From contig CM056741.1 of NCBI GenBank assembly GCA_029851415.1, forward strand, positions 147,672,522-147,736,521: a stretch of 64,000 bases of DNA, read 5' to 3'. The notes below the pieces were generated by a model that did not search any database, was not told the origin of the DNA, and saw only the letters and a list, made by a program, of their open reading frames with translations. This document shows positions 12,501 to 21,899 of the stretch, in pieces. The translations under genes were made by a program, and so were the position numbers. Origin of the DNA: Eretmocerus hayati (Eukaryota; Arthropoda; Insecta; Hymenoptera; Aphelinidae). Each line of letters opens with the position of its first letter. Position 1 is the first letter of the stretch.

Positions 12501-15500
12501 TTTGCTCTCCTCACTGAAATATTCTCTGAACTCTGACTCTCGATCTCACAAATATGTGATGCAAACTCCTTCTTCAAGAAGGTTCATTCCTCTCAATCGA
12601 GAAGCTAGGAGTTCCGCTTTCCTCTTCGAGAGCTCTAAATCTCTGATCGTATCGTTGAGCCTTTCTTGATTGAAGAGACAAGGTTTGTGAAGCATCTGAT
12701 GTCTCGTTTCCTGCCCGAATTAGGCACTAGAGTATTGAGAACTGGTTGCCTGACTTTCCGCCGACTGCTGCAAATCTTGCATCTCAACATCTTGCGATGA
12801 AACTGTAGCAAAATGCTTGGGTATGCCAAGCACGGGTTTTGTTACGGAAGAAACTACTGGATATTTTATCAAATGCTTGCTTTTTGAAGAATGTCCTCTT
12901 ACTTGAGTTAAACAGAATTGACAGTCATAGACATGATCTTTCTGTTCTCGCCACAGTGTGGGCGTTGAAAAATTGAGATGACGTTGAGTCTGTGGTCCTA
13001 ATCTGAGTGAACAGGTTAAACATATGGTATCAGGAGCCCACGTTTTGTCCAAATTTTCGGGCACGAATCCGAAGTAATTTTCATATGCTTTCTGCAATGT
13101 GGTAGTGAATTTGCGTCTCTTTTTTTCAAATGTATACTCGCTACACACACAACAGAAGTGATTTGGATCAACGTCACATTTGTATTGGCGAGACATCGTT
13201 CCGGCGATTGATCACCAGGGCAGCCTTGAACAATACCGTCACAGTGTCGATCGGGATCAGTTACTGCGACCAATTTCGTCCACCGTCCGAAAACGCGCCA
13301 ATTCCACGAAAGTAGTCAATAGATACTTCGACAATATATGTTCGACTTGCTACAGAGAGGCTCCTGACGAGGAATTGTAGAGGAATACTCTATAAGAATA
13401 AACGTATTTTTTTTGGTAGGCCGGGAAGGGGAAATCTTCATAGACACCCACAAGAGTGTGGGTAGTGTCGGATTTACCCAAGAAAACTCGGGCACCTACC
13501 GACTAAAACCCCTCCCCGGAGGGCGCCAATCCGAAGTTTATAGTCCCAGAAGAAGGAAGGAACAGAGAGTAGAGGAAAAATGAAAGATACAGGAGGGCTT
13601 GCGAAGAAGTGGGAGCCCTGAAGTGGCCCAAGGTGCCACTCAGGGCTCATACGCACTGAGGCGGACGAGGTGATGTAAGCACACACATGGGTGCTGGGGC
13701 TGAAGACTGGGGGCGGTGGAGTTGTCGTGTGCTCCCGAGATACTAAGATCTCCCTTGCCGTAGGACTGGGGCCGGGGAGTGCGTCTGTCTCCCAGGATCA
13801 ACTAAGGGTCCTCCTTGCGGTTAACTGGGGCCGGGGAGTCGTTACTCTCGCAAGATCCGAAGATCTCCCTTGCGGGGAGAATAAACGTAAGATGAAACAC
13901 TCATATGAGACCAGTGCCCTTCTAACCTAATGCAATGTACAGGAGATCGGTACGCCACCTAGTGGCACGATCCTAGAACTGAGTTTTCTGCTCAGGAAGG
14001 ACCTAGTAGCATGAGAAAGATCGTGTGGCATCAAAACCGCGCGCTCAGTCGCTAGATCTAGCGTACTACAAAAACAGGTTTAAATGAGGTCGAAAAAAAA
14101 TTCCTGACGTCGAACCACTCTATCTATGGGTCTCGGACAATTTTTTCTCTAAAGTATATGACAAATCAAAGAAAATGCGACCTCGAATGTTCAAATTGGT
14201 CCATTCTTGCCCGTTTTATGATTCTTTAAAAATTTAATGCAAAATTGGACTTTTTTTCCCAACACTATGTGGACTAATTAGCTTATATAGCCTCAAGGTT
14301 GCATCGTAGGGTTCTGAAACCACCGGGATCGTCTTCAGCGGGTCAAAATACGTAGGAAAACATATTGTGATATACATTTTGACCAATCGGTACTCCCTGG
14401 CTAAGTGATCTTCAATTTACAAAGTTAGCAAAAAACGTGAAAAACGCTGTTTTTTCTTCAATCACTTTTTTTCGATTTAAAAAAAATCCTGACGTATAAG
14501 CGCAAATCTGAGGTCGGATTCGGTTTTAGCGTCGAAAAATACACAAGAAAATCATTGTCCGGTCTATGCGACATTTGTGACCCAAAATTTTGTTGCACAG
14601 TGTAAACAATATGCTCATGTACAGTGCTTTTCATAGATAATGGGACAAGTAGGGTCTGGCTAAAACAGTGATATTTTCAATATACTTCGTTGTCCGAAAA
14701 TTTGAAGGAAGCATCTTGGAAATCACAAAAAATTGTATCGATCCATGTGTTGAAAATATTCCTTGCATCACTTTTGAGTGCCTGTAGTCAACGAGATGAA
14801 AATCTAGAAATTTTCTCCTTCAATCAATCATCTACAACTTTGGCGAGAGTGATTCGATCACAAAAATTCTCACGGAATCAAGTAGATCTTTTTGAAATCT
14901 ACAGTTTTCTTCTTTTTGAGTTCTCTCTACGACCTTTCCTGCCCGAGTATCGAGCTTGGAAAGGAAATTTTATATCACATGGACTGTTTATGGTGATACC
15001 GGGGCGGCACCTGTTTTGTCTGACCTTGCTCTATTCTAGCGCAAAAATTCATCGGAAAAATATCATAGCACTTGATTGTGACGTGTAATCATCTCATTTT
15101 TCAGAATATTCCATCAGATTTTGTCTTGGATTGGAGGTAACGCCGATTTCAAGTTTTATTGGGAAAATTGATTGATTCCATGTTTAGTACCTATAGATCA
15201 CATTCATGGCAGAATCTGGTAGAATATTCTGAAAGGAAAGATGAAATTATCCTACGCCAAAATGATGTGCCACGAAATTTTTTTTTTCATGGATTTTTGC
15301 GCTAGAGTTGAGCAAGGCCAGACGAAACAAGCGCCAGCCACGGTATCTCTATAAGCACCCTATGTTTTACAGAGTTTTCTCTCCAAGCTAGTTCAGAGTT
15401 GTAATTTGGAATGATTTCTCCCTACGCTCGAAGTTTCTACTTCCATTTATAGTCACGAAGAGGCCCTCTAGGGGGTGGAGAGTAAAGGACACACTGATAC

Positions 15501-18500
15501 ATACTCAAATAGTGATAACTCTTTCTAGTAGTTTCTGTAGAGTTTTACCAGTTTCTGCAATTCCCTGGTGTTTGTTTTTGCCCATTGTTTCGCAAGAAAT
15601 AGTATTTGCGCCTCGCTCATGTGAAGCTAGCCACAACCTCATTTACTCGCCGCGAAATGTACTATTTCTTGACTCTTCAGATGTATTCCTTTGATCTAAA
15701 CAGAAAAATCTCTTCGCAATTCTCCAAAAAACTCAGTATTGCTCGAGCGCTGGGGCATTTCAAGGTGAAATTTAGAATTCCTGTACAAGAATTTCTATCC
15801 ATTTGGACCTAGTTCCAACATAAGTCTACAGATCGCGCTGTAAACTTTTATGGGAATGCCCTTCGTGATCTTTGCAGCTACACGGTTTCCCCACTCGCAA
15901 CGGTGAGTTGGGAGTGGGGGAAGCCTGTCCTACCACAACCCAATGCTGCACCAAGCGACTGGATAAACAACTGTATAATTTTGCAGCCTCCCGCAATATT
16001 CTAGATTAGACTTCGAAATGAGTTACGTCTTCTTTTCATTAGTCAAAAAAAAGTCTCATAAAATGTATGTTCTTCCCCGCTCCAGTGGATTGGCTTGTTT
16101 CGCGAGGAGCCAAAACTGTGGTTATCTCGTCAAGGTCAGGAGTAAAGAATGGTTATCAAGAGTCAAAAATCAGAAAATGGAATGAATTGAGTGTTCGGGT
16201 ACTGGTAATCTCCGGGAAAGATGCATCGAAGTTTGAAGACTGTGAATTCATCCTTGACGCAGCAACGCAACTTGCACCCGTCGATGGAATATTCAATTTA
16301 GGAGTGGTATTGAAAGACGCATTATGGGAAAATCAAACGGCAGAACAATTCGAAGAAGTTTTTAGATGTAAAGTGAACGCAACGAATAACCTGGATACTT
16401 TATCAAGGACAAAGTGCCCACTACTGAGGAAATTCGTAGTTTTTTCATCTGCCGCATGTGGGAGAGGTAATGCTGGGCAAACCAACTATGGCATGGCCAA
16501 CGCTGTGAGTATGAAATCTTAAAAACATGGGGTCGACTTTTGACATTTTTGACTTTCATTTATACTTTGAATGTTGTACTGAAGAGCTTAACATCAGTAC
16601 TGAGGTGTTCTTACAGAATTTTTCGATAATATACACCTCAGGAAGGTATGATTTTGGGGGTATGGTAAGGAGTCCCCACAAAGATATCAGAAACGACCTC
16701 TCGCTAATAGAGTGAGATGTAAAAAAACGGACTGTAAGGGAAGAACTAGAATCCTACAGAGAAGACTCAAGCCCGAGAACTCCTCTTAAAAGAATTAGGG
16801 AAGATTTATCGTGAATAGATTGATCTGAGAGCTTGGAAGGAATCGTTGACGAAAATTCAACACGCACACACATACTAACGGACACGGACAATGATCGTCA
16901 AAGATACATTTTTAGAGACTAGCAATGAGCTTGGTGAAAAAATTGTGACCTACAATCGGAAGATCTGAGCGAGATATACAGACTGATTGGAGCTGATCTC
17001 TCGTCACGAATACAAACAATCCTCTTCTCTTTGAGAGAGGTTTGTATTCACAACAGAAGATCGAGAGAGTTGAGGAAGCAAAACATTGTCCAAATAGTTT
17101 TGGAAGATTTATTTGTGATGAAAACAATTTCACAGTAGACTACCCTATATTCTCAAATTCTTATGGATTACTACTCAATGAATGATAACATTTGAATCTC
17201 AGTGAAATTCTGCATAGGAGAATAATCGAGTTTGAATCTCCTTAAGGTAATGGAGAGGATCTGTGAGCGTAGAGCCTCTGAAGGCTTGCCAGCACTAGCC
17301 ATCCAATGGGGTCCTGTTGGAGATGTTGGTTTAGTGTCTCAAGACGCTAGTCGTGGGGCGAAAACGGCTGAGATTCTTGGATATGCTATACAAGGAATCG
17401 CATCCTGCTTACAAGAGCTAGATAAACTGCTACCCCTAGATCGCACGACCTTGTCATGTATGATACTGGCAGAGAAACATTCGGTCGCATCTTCTTCTTG
17501 TAGTGCTGTCGAGACCGTGATGAAGATCATGGGTAAGTCGGCATGCAAGTATTCTACAGTGATCCTGCCGGAGTTTAGAGTTAGAATTACCATGCTCATT
17601 TCGAGTACTGAATTTCATCTGAATTCAATTTGTTCGAGGTATGACTCTAATGGTTTGAAAAGTCTTCTCATCCCAAAAGCCATGACATCTATGCAATGCT
17701 TACCCACCACAAAAACCTGTATGAAGTATGGATCTTGAGTTCCCCAGCTCATTTGGTCTAGTTTTATCAGATTATTCCACAATTCATCATATTTTATCAT
17801 ACAAAGTAATGTTTACGAGTAATCCCGCGCGAAAGCGCACCTCAAATTTCAGATATGTTTCGAATTTTCTTTTCACCTCCATAAACAGACTCTGTGGTCC
17901 AAAACACAAACTATTCGAAACTTATGGGATCTAAAATATAGTATACATATGATATTGTGTTGCTGGAAACGAAAAAGATGCCCTTTTCAGCTTTCTTCAC
18001 ACAATAAAGACGACTCGAAGATTACGTATTCTTCGTTGGGAGTAATAAAAAAAGTTTATATCCCCGAATATTTTCATACTTTTCTTTCAAAGAAAATTAC
18101 CAATTTTTTCCAGTGAAATGCGTGTCGCTCCTATGTGACGCAAGACACGAATAGGTCATTAGTAGCTTTCAAAAGGTCCTCAAAAAATCTATCTCAATGT
18201 ACCGTTGAACAACTTTGATGAAATTAAAAATGCCCCTGTAAAGTAGAGAACATGCTGTACTCTTGGGAAATTGACATCCGAGGAAAAATTTCTCTTAAGC
18301 GAATAAAACTCCCAGAATGGGCGGAGATCCGACTCAAATTCCAGATTTCTCAGGTTTCTCAGATCAGTATGAGCCTTTCATCACTAATCTAGTAATATGA
18401 ACAATGTGGTCATCGATTGGCGACTCGCTTGCTCATCAAACATCAATATGATTCGTTGTAAAGCGCCGAGAATGAATATTGTCTCATCAATTGACCATCT

Positions 18501-21500
18501 CCTTTGCAAGGTACGCTATTGAGAGCTAACATTCGATAAGCGCTCTTATCTTTCCTCCGTGTTATTCTTATGGAGGAGATTCAGGATTCGGCCATATTGC
18601 TTTTTTCTGCCATCTAAAATAACACGCATGTTAATTCCCAATCTCATGGTCAAACTATATTTGATAGGTTTGAAGACCCTCACAGGAATAAGTCCGAACA
18701 CTCCTCTGGCGGAACTCGGATTGGATTCAATGTCAGCTGTTGAAATAAAGCAGACTCTTGAACGGGAACATGGTGTCTTCCTGACTGTGAAGGATCTCCG
18801 AACTCTGAGCTTCGATAAGTTGCAGAAAATGTCCACGGATGGTTCATCGAAAAATGGCCACCCAATTGCTTCAGACTCTCCTACGGATGGCGATGACATG
18901 CTGTCCGTGATGATTATGAGAGACCAGTTTTTGGGCTCGGATACCACCGACCCTAATGTTTGCTATGAACTTCGTCGTCTAACCGCAAAAACAGAGAAAG
19001 AAATATTTTTAGCGCCAGGAACAGCAGGTTTCGCGTCAATTTTACAAACACTGTCTTCAAAACTGAAGGCGTCAGCTACGGGTCTTCAATTAGGATTTGA
19101 AACTGCCGAGATTCCTATAGGAGACATGGCTAGTAGGTTTGTGCAGGTAAACAATGAATATCTTTTAACTGATTCAATGATATTGGTCACAGAGGTCTGA
19201 TCGTTCAGATCGCTCGAAAATGAAATGAACATGCGATCAGTACAGCTCTGAGCTCTTTCTACCAAACGGCATGCTTTGCAGAATACCACAATTCCCGGGG
19301 TGAGAACAGTCAAAAACTCTGACGGGCACTATGCTCTCAAAAAATCTCATTGTCGCGATCCCCGTGAGAACAAGTTGGACACGAATCTCACGACTCTTTC
19401 AGTCCTCAGGCATTATGACCTGACCGGGACCAGGGGGTTCTCTCTTAAGTTCCAGGCTAATTCCCCAACGTGAATCAAACCCTTGAGGCTTAATCCTAAA
19501 TAACCTACGAGTGAGGCCAATTATGAGCTGGACTCCAACCTATTGGCTCGATCTGAGTGGAATTATATAGACTTTTACTGCGGAAGCCGAAAACTAGGTT
19601 CCTTCTTGGTGCGCAATATGACCCACCACTGTGACTCATTCAGAGTAAGTTCGCATAAGATGAATGTCTTCCGCACACAGGAGAAAACAAGAAGATGCCA
19701 CGAGCGAGCCCTAGCGCACACTACGAAGGAACATTGAATTCGGATTTCGCAAGAAACGTATTACTTACGTCGAGTAATTGCACTCTTACGCTTATTAGTA
19801 GTGTTCCATGTTTCTCACTAAATATTTGTTATGTCCTTGCAAGTATTGAATCATAATTCTCCATACAGAATATGTGTTTTCAGGACATTTACAATAGATG
19901 CGAATCCAAGAAAAAATTTGTCATCGTTGGTTATTCGTTTGGCTCATTAATCGCCTTAGAAGTCACACGAAGATTGGAGCAGATGGGTCTACAGGGGTCA
20001 CTAATTTTCATAGATGGTTCTCCAGAGTATGTAAAATGCTCAATATTGAGTTCATTGAACACTGAAGGTCCGGTAGATCAGGCACTGCAAGATACCATCT
20101 TACTACGTCGTACAGCGCTATTAGATCCTGAAGACCACGACAAGGTTACACAACATCTTTGAATGGATTACATATGAGTTCACATGACAAGTCCTACCTC
20201 TGAGCTCAAGTCCAAATTCATTCACTCTTTCAGTTGGCCAAAGCTCTTGAGCAATCCAAAGAGTGGGAGGATAAGCTACAAACTTTCTTTGATATGTTCC
20301 CGGAAACAGTTCACGGCGTCTCAATAGAATTCCAGAGGGGTATGGTCCAGTCGTTATACCCTAGATTCATGGCTGCATTGAACTACAACATCCCGTCTGA
20401 TGGCAAAATCAAAGCACCAATAGTACTTCTCAAGTCAACCAAATCCAGTATTCATGTGGACAGAGAAGACTTCAATATTCCAGAGGTAAGTCCGAAATTT
20501 ATATACTCCTACCCGAGTTTGCTCGATTGTTTATCTTTGTCGGTCACGCGTGTTAGAATTGAAGTCGGTCCTCTCATGAAATAAACCTAATTTGAATTCT
20601 ACTTGTAGGCAAATACATAATACATAGCTCATTCATTCATAACTGGTATGAACATCTTCCTCAACGCAAATTCAACTGCTACGCCCAGCTTCTCAAATAA
20701 GAGCTTCTTCGTGTTAATAATATCAGAATTGTTGCATAGCACTTTTAGGTGAAAATTGCGACTTTGACCATGATTTTCGGATTATCAGATTGAATTTTTG
20801 TCTCGATCAATATGAACGGTCGAGACTTTATCGCTTGCGGGAATTTCAAATCATATTATTACATGACTCGGCCTATGGAAGCTAATTTTTAATCAACGGA
20901 TCTGTTGATTGAGTGACATAGATCGATATTGGATTACTCCAATCCGATCTATGTACCTTCAAGGCACCTCTCAATTAGAGTGTCTAACTTGAAGGATTTT
21001 GATGGAATTTAAAATACATGATAAATGAGATGAGAAATGAGAAATTTTGACTCTACGCTAGATGTTGGCGCGTTTCGTATTTCCTCTCCAGATCAGACCC
21101 TTCAGGGGGCGCCGGGCGGTGACGTCGGGGGTCAACCTCTACTCGGATCTCATCAGCCCCCCTGCAGAGTCTGATCTGGAGAGGAAAGACGAAACGCACC
21201 AACATCTAGCGTAGAGTCAAAATTTTTCGTTTCTCATCTCATTTTTCATGTATTGGAAATTCCATGAAAATCCTTCAAGTTGGACACTCGAATTGTGAGG
21301 TGCCTTGAAGGTACATAGGTCGAATTGGAGTATTCCAATATCGATCTATGTCACTTAATCAACAGACCCGTTGATTAAAAATTAGCTTGCATAAGCCGAC
21401 TCATGTAATAAAATGATTCGATTTTCGGATTCTCGTGCTATAAAGCATCGTATAAGGACTTGAAGCACTCGCTTCGCTCGTACCATACACAGTTCTTTGT

Positions 21501-21669
21501 ACAAAACTACCCACCTACGAGTACTATCAACTATTTCACTGAGACCTTATTTTTCCAGATCACAACGGGCGAGACACGTGTTATTGAGATTGAAGCAGAT
21601 CACCTGACTATTTTGGCTAATCAAAAAACTGCCGATGTGATTAACGAAGTTGCGGAAAATTTTCTATGA
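193..21669 (+). CDS. FASN: Fatty acid synthase, animal type I, C-terminal two thirds (13 exons, 5' end outside window)
   Basis: Cytosolic multifunctional enzyme that builds long-chain fatty acids from acetyl- and malonyl-CoA with NADPH. Exons: 193-567, 2240-2632, 5847-6638, 6707-7061, 7212-7477, 9227-9722, 10528-10727, 16086-16504, 17247-17532, 18668-19146, 19884-20144, 20234-20485, 21559-21669. Every junction keeps phase, giving 1,560 codons plus a TGA stop. Domains in order: dehydratase, non-catalytic methyltransferase/structural-KR region, enoyl reductase, ketoreductase, acyl carrier, thioesterase. The ketosynthase and acyltransferase (about 840 residues, judged from the usual 2,400) must lie upstream. 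Catalytic signatures are intact, so this looks like a working gene. Insects often have several FASN paralogues; which one this is cannot be told here. Splice sites are inferred by eye; the donor at 20145 is the weakest. Confidence 0.96.
568..2239 (+). other. FASN intron with one inverted-repeat element
   Basis: GTGAGT donor, TTTTCAG acceptor. Apart from the inverted-repeat element at 965-1666 it holds only AT-rich sequence without recognisable genes. Confidence 0.85.
965..1666. mobile_element. Non-autonomous DNA element with GGGGTACCGGGACACC ends
   Basis: A 702-bp segment bounded by perfect 16-bp inverted repeats (965-980 and 1651-1666). Inside it the palindromic motif CCAGTACTGGGACA or close variants recurs near 1150, 1210 and 1375. 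There is no coding capacity. It looks like a MITE; the superfamily is not assignable and no clear target duplication is visible. Confidence 0.7.
2240..2632 (+). CDS. FASN: FASN exon: C-terminal dehydratase half
   Basis: Joins the preceding exon through a split Gly codon and reads GSGRFEVSEGQTTVASG onward. The D-x3-Q motif of animal dehydratases is present as DNMLQ, with the catalytic Asp codon at 2503-2505. It ends one base into a codon before GTGAGC. Confidence 0.95.
2746..3143. repeat. Foldback repeat, 165-bp arms
   Basis: Imperfect inverted repeat. The inner arms are nearly perfect (about 2866-2912 against 2976-3022, built on GGTAAAATGATACAGCC), while the outer arms are more diverged and reach 2746 and 3143. 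It lies in a FASN intron, so the unspliced transcript would contain a hairpin. No transposase is present. Confidence 0.8.
3542..4202. repeat. Foldback repeat, 300-bp arms
   Basis: Left arm 3542-3842 and right arm 3904-4202 are inverted copies. Translations of the - strand of the left arm and the + strand of the right arm give similar peptides with shared words such as NLRDTE and NDLRDTE. That similarity reflects the repeat, not a protein: each frame is short and broken at different points. Confidence 0.8.
5399..5424. repeat. AG microsatellite
   Basis: Simple run of AG dinucleotides with one AAA interruption. Confidence 0.95.
5847..6638 (+). CDS. FASN: FASN exon: non-catalytic central region (pseudo-methyltransferase, structural KR start)
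   Basis: The split Glu codon joins the previous exon to ISVHVDKVEKTIISGGV. The 264 residues continue with GVRVASINRRK, then the poorly conserved central region that in animal FASN forms the inactive methyltransferase fold and the start of the structural subdomain of the ketoreductase. No S-adenosylmethionine motif is seen, as expected. It ends one base into a codon before GTAAGT. Confidence 0.92.
6707..7061 (+). CDS. FASN: FASN exon: structural KR subdomain and entry to enoyl reductase
   Basis: The split Gly codon gives GLMGLVKCLRQEPGGE, one of the best conserved stretches of animal FASN. The exon continues to the edge of the enoyl reductase with IRIVYAALNFR. The preceding intron is only 68 bp. 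It ends two bases into a codon before GTGAGT. Confidence 0.95.
7212..7477 (+). CDS. FASN: FASN exon: enoyl reductase, substrate-binding part
   Basis: Joins to give NFRDVMFSTGKL, the medium-chain dehydrogenase-like enoyl reductase signature, followed by GVEFSG and YATAYYAL. Two donors are possible (GTAAGA at 7471, GTACGG at 7478). Only the second keeps the family sequence VRG and the phase with the next exon. Confidence 0.94.
7887..8043. mobile_element. piggyBac-like MITE
   Basis: 157-bp element with perfect 14-bp terminal inverted repeats CACGTTCGCTGCGG, flanked on both sides by TTAA (7883-7886 and 8044-8047), the signature duplication of piggyBac transposons. The interior is GC-rich and palindromic (CCCACCGGTGGGC near 7980). 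Non-coding. Confidence 0.9.
8516..8633. mobile_element. 118-bp MITE-like inverted repeat
   Basis: Ends are perfect 20-bp inverted repeats ACTGGTATTTATAGTCGCGA (8516-8535 and 8614-8633). No coding sequence. The target duplication is not evident, so no superfamily is assigned. Confidence 0.7.
9227..9722 (+). CDS. FASN: FASN exon: enoyl reductase NADPH-binding fold
   Basis: Contains the nucleotide-binding loop HSGSGAVGQAAI (His codon 9259-9261), then the Rossmann strands through VDIVLNSLSEEKL and LGGRFLEIGKYD. This domain reduces the trans-2-enoyl chain with NADPH. It ends two bases into a codon before GTGAGA. Confidence 0.96.
9781..9937. mobile_element. Imperfect inverted-repeat element in FASN intron
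   Basis: About 157 bp with imperfect 40-bp inverted arms (9781-9820 against 9900-9937) built around CCTTTCCGAGT and CCCTTGTGGC. It lies in intron 9723-10527, which otherwise shows only a short TA run near 9741 and nothing recognisable. MITE-like, non-coding. Confidence 0.6.
10528..10727 (+). CDS. FASN: FASN exon: end of enoyl reductase and ketoreductase nucleotide loop
   Basis: Joins via a split Arg codon (PLVRTVFDKDNVAEALKYM) and ends with the ketoreductase glycine loop LVLGGLGGFGLEL, which binds NADPH. It ends one base into a codon before GTATTG, at a 5.4-kb intron filled by mobile elements. Confidence 0.95.
11521..13196 (-). pseudogene. Decayed transposase-like ORF of the 3.75-kb element
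   Basis: Reading down from 13196, the N-terminal 158 codons hold Cys pairs typical of a zinc-binding domain (CCVCSEYTF, CLTCSL, CQFCLTQ). Then comes a TAA at 12720-12722, a second in-frame stop (TGA) at 12546-12548, a central block with FIDSN, WNLCGDSK and CFICEWDSR, a frameshift at an A-run near 12146-12152, and a C-terminal block ending in SDEHGERFHQDI and ADYCWSL. I recall this zinc-finger plus HGERFHQD architecture as a repeated uncharacterised family in many arthropod and cnidarian genomes. The spacing FID, CGD, HGE suggests a DDE-type catalytic triad, which is inference. Two stops and one frameshift mean this copy is dead. Confidence 0.8.
13407..13877 (-). mobile_element. Nested short retroelement fragment with poly(A) tail
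   Basis: A GC-rich block flanked by the 12-bp direct repeat AGAATAAACGTA (13395-13406 and 13878-13889). Read on the - strand it ends in a run of eight A next to the left copy. This is the layout of a target-primed insertion (5'-truncated LINE or a SINE). Its 5' part contains three imperfect copies of a roughly 50-bp unit with CTGGGGCCGGGGAGT (about 13700-13877). No reverse transcriptase remains. Confidence 0.7.
14994..15348. mobile_element. 355-bp inverted-repeat element
   Basis: Imperfect inverted arms of about 60 bp (14994-15053 and 15288-15348), with GATACCG tips and the shared core CTAGCGCAAAAAT. The interior is also partly self-complementary (AATATTC blocks near 15110 and 15225). Non-coding, MITE-like. 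Confidence 0.65.
16086..16504 (+). CDS. FASN: FASN exon: ketoreductase catalytic core
   Basis: Begins two bases into a codon to give VDWLVSRGAKTVVISSRSG, continues to VDGIFNLGVVLKDAL and the active site VVFSSAACGRGNAGQTNYG. The catalytic Ser is in FSSAA and the Tyr codon is at 16487-16489. The domain reduces the beta-keto group with NADPH. It ends exactly between codons before GTGAGT. Confidence 0.96.
16505..17246 (+). other. FASN intron, nothing recognised
   Basis: GTGAGT donor, TTAAG acceptor. I see no repeats or genes in it. Confidence 0.8.
17247..17532 (+). CDS. FASN: FASN exon: ketoreductase C-terminus and linker to ACP
   Basis: Joins in phase 0 to read NYGMANAVMERICERR. It continues with GLPALAIQWGPVGDVGLV, the conserved end of the ketoreductase, then a Ser-rich linker and the first helix of the carrier protein (ETVMKIM). 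It ends one base into a codon before GTAAGT. Confidence 0.95.
17533..18667 (+). other. FASN intron, nothing recognised
   Basis: 1.1 kb of AT-rich sequence. No element ends, repeats or additional exon were found. Confidence 0.75.
18668..19146 (+). CDS. FASN: FASN exon: acyl carrier protein and start of thioesterase
   Basis: Split Gly codon, then GLKTLTGISPNTPLAELGLDSM. The Ser in GLDSM (codon 18727-18729) is where phosphopantetheine is attached. A hydrophilic linker (SSKNGHPIASDSPTDGDD) leads into the thioesterase, which begins near KEIFLAPGTAGFASI. It ends between codons before GTAAAC. Confidence 0.95.
19147..19883 (+). other. FASN intron, nothing recognised
   Basis: GTAAAC donor, TTTTCAG acceptor; no repeat or gene seen. 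Confidence 0.75.
19884..20144 (+). CDS. FASN: FASN exon: thioesterase nucleophile and Asp
   Basis: Contains the nucleophile elbow GYSFGS (Ser codon 19935-19937) and FIDGSPEYV with the catalytic Asp codon at 20013-20015. This domain releases palmitate from the carrier protein. The 3' edge is the least certain of the gene: the frame runs into TGA at 20160-20162. The only nearby GT that keeps phase with the next exon is GTTACA at 20145, giving an 89-bp intron. Confidence 0.9.
20234..20485 (+). CDS. FASN: FASN exon: thioesterase lid region
   Basis: Starts between codons after TTTCAG and reads LAKALEQSKEWEDKLQTFFD, then the hydrolase strand KAPIVLLKSTKSS. It ends in phase 0 before GTAAGT. Length and content match the lid and late core of the FASN thioesterase. 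Confidence 0.93.
20486..21558 (+). other. FASN last intron, half occupied by a foldback
   Basis: GTAAGT donor, TTTCCAG acceptor. Its middle is the 600-bp foldback at 20834-21434; the remaining flanks show nothing recognisable. Confidence 0.85.
20834..21434. repeat. Foldback element, 270-bp arms
   Basis: Left arm about 20834-21110 and right arm about 21155-21434 are inverted copies sharing blocks such as CATGACTCGGC, AGCTAATTTTTAATCAAC and CTAGATGTTGG. A short GC-rich loop (near 21110-21155) separates them. Non-coding. It sits in the last FASN intron, so the pre-mRNA would fold into a long stem. Confidence 0.85.
21559..21669 (+). CDS. FASN: FASN last exon: thioesterase C-terminus with catalytic His
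   Basis: Reads ITTGETRVIEIEADHLTILA. The His codon at 21601-21603 completes the Ser-Asp-His triad. Translation ends at TGA 21667-21669 after NEVAENFL. Confidence 0.95.
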   Translation: MTTGETRVIEIEADHLTILANQKTADVINEVAENFL

Positions 21670-21681
21670 TCATATGTGCCG

Positions 21682-21687
21682 AATAAA
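21682..21687 (+). terminator. Candidate FASN polyadenylation signal
   Basis: AATAAA 13 bases after the stop codon. A second AATAAA lies at 21891-21896 and would give a longer 3' UTR. Confidence 0.5.
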
Positions 21688-21899
21688 CTGAAGAACGATG
21701 AAAGAAAGCATATAAAATCATTGCTCTGCCACAAATTAATCATGATAGTACTCCTAAATAAGTCAACCTACGAGCAAAAAATTTAACAAGGTTAATAATA
21801 TTCATCTTGTACGACAAGTAGCAATAAGTGAGCAGTATAATTTACGTATTGTCGTTATCAGAACTTTTATATTGAATCTGTAAATCGGATAATAAAGAT

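Larger units (their letters stand above)
10848..14602. mobile_element. 3.75-kb DNA transposon with 570-bp terminal inverted repeats
   Basis: Ends read CACTGTGCAACAAAATTTTG at both tips, and the left repeat (10848 to about 11423) is inverted at 14036-14602. The flanks carry TAA on each side (10845-10847 and 14603-14605), a candidate 3-bp target duplication. It encodes a damaged transposase-like protein on the - strand and carries a nested retroelement fragment. CACTG tips with a 3-bp duplication recall CACTA/CMC elements, but the family assignment is not secure. Confidence 0.88.
10728..16085 (+). other. FASN intron, 5.4 kb, mostly mobile elements
   Basis: Holds the complete 3.75-kb DNA transposon at 10848-14602 and an inverted-repeat element at 14994-15348. 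The stretches 14606-14990 and 15349-16080 show nothing recognisable. The acceptor TCCAG restores the frame as LEL-VDWLVSRGAK across the intron, so the insertions have not broken the gene. Confidence 0.85.

Noticed and set aside
16912..17133. 73-codon minus-strand frame in a FASN intron
   Set aside because: No homology and fully intronic.
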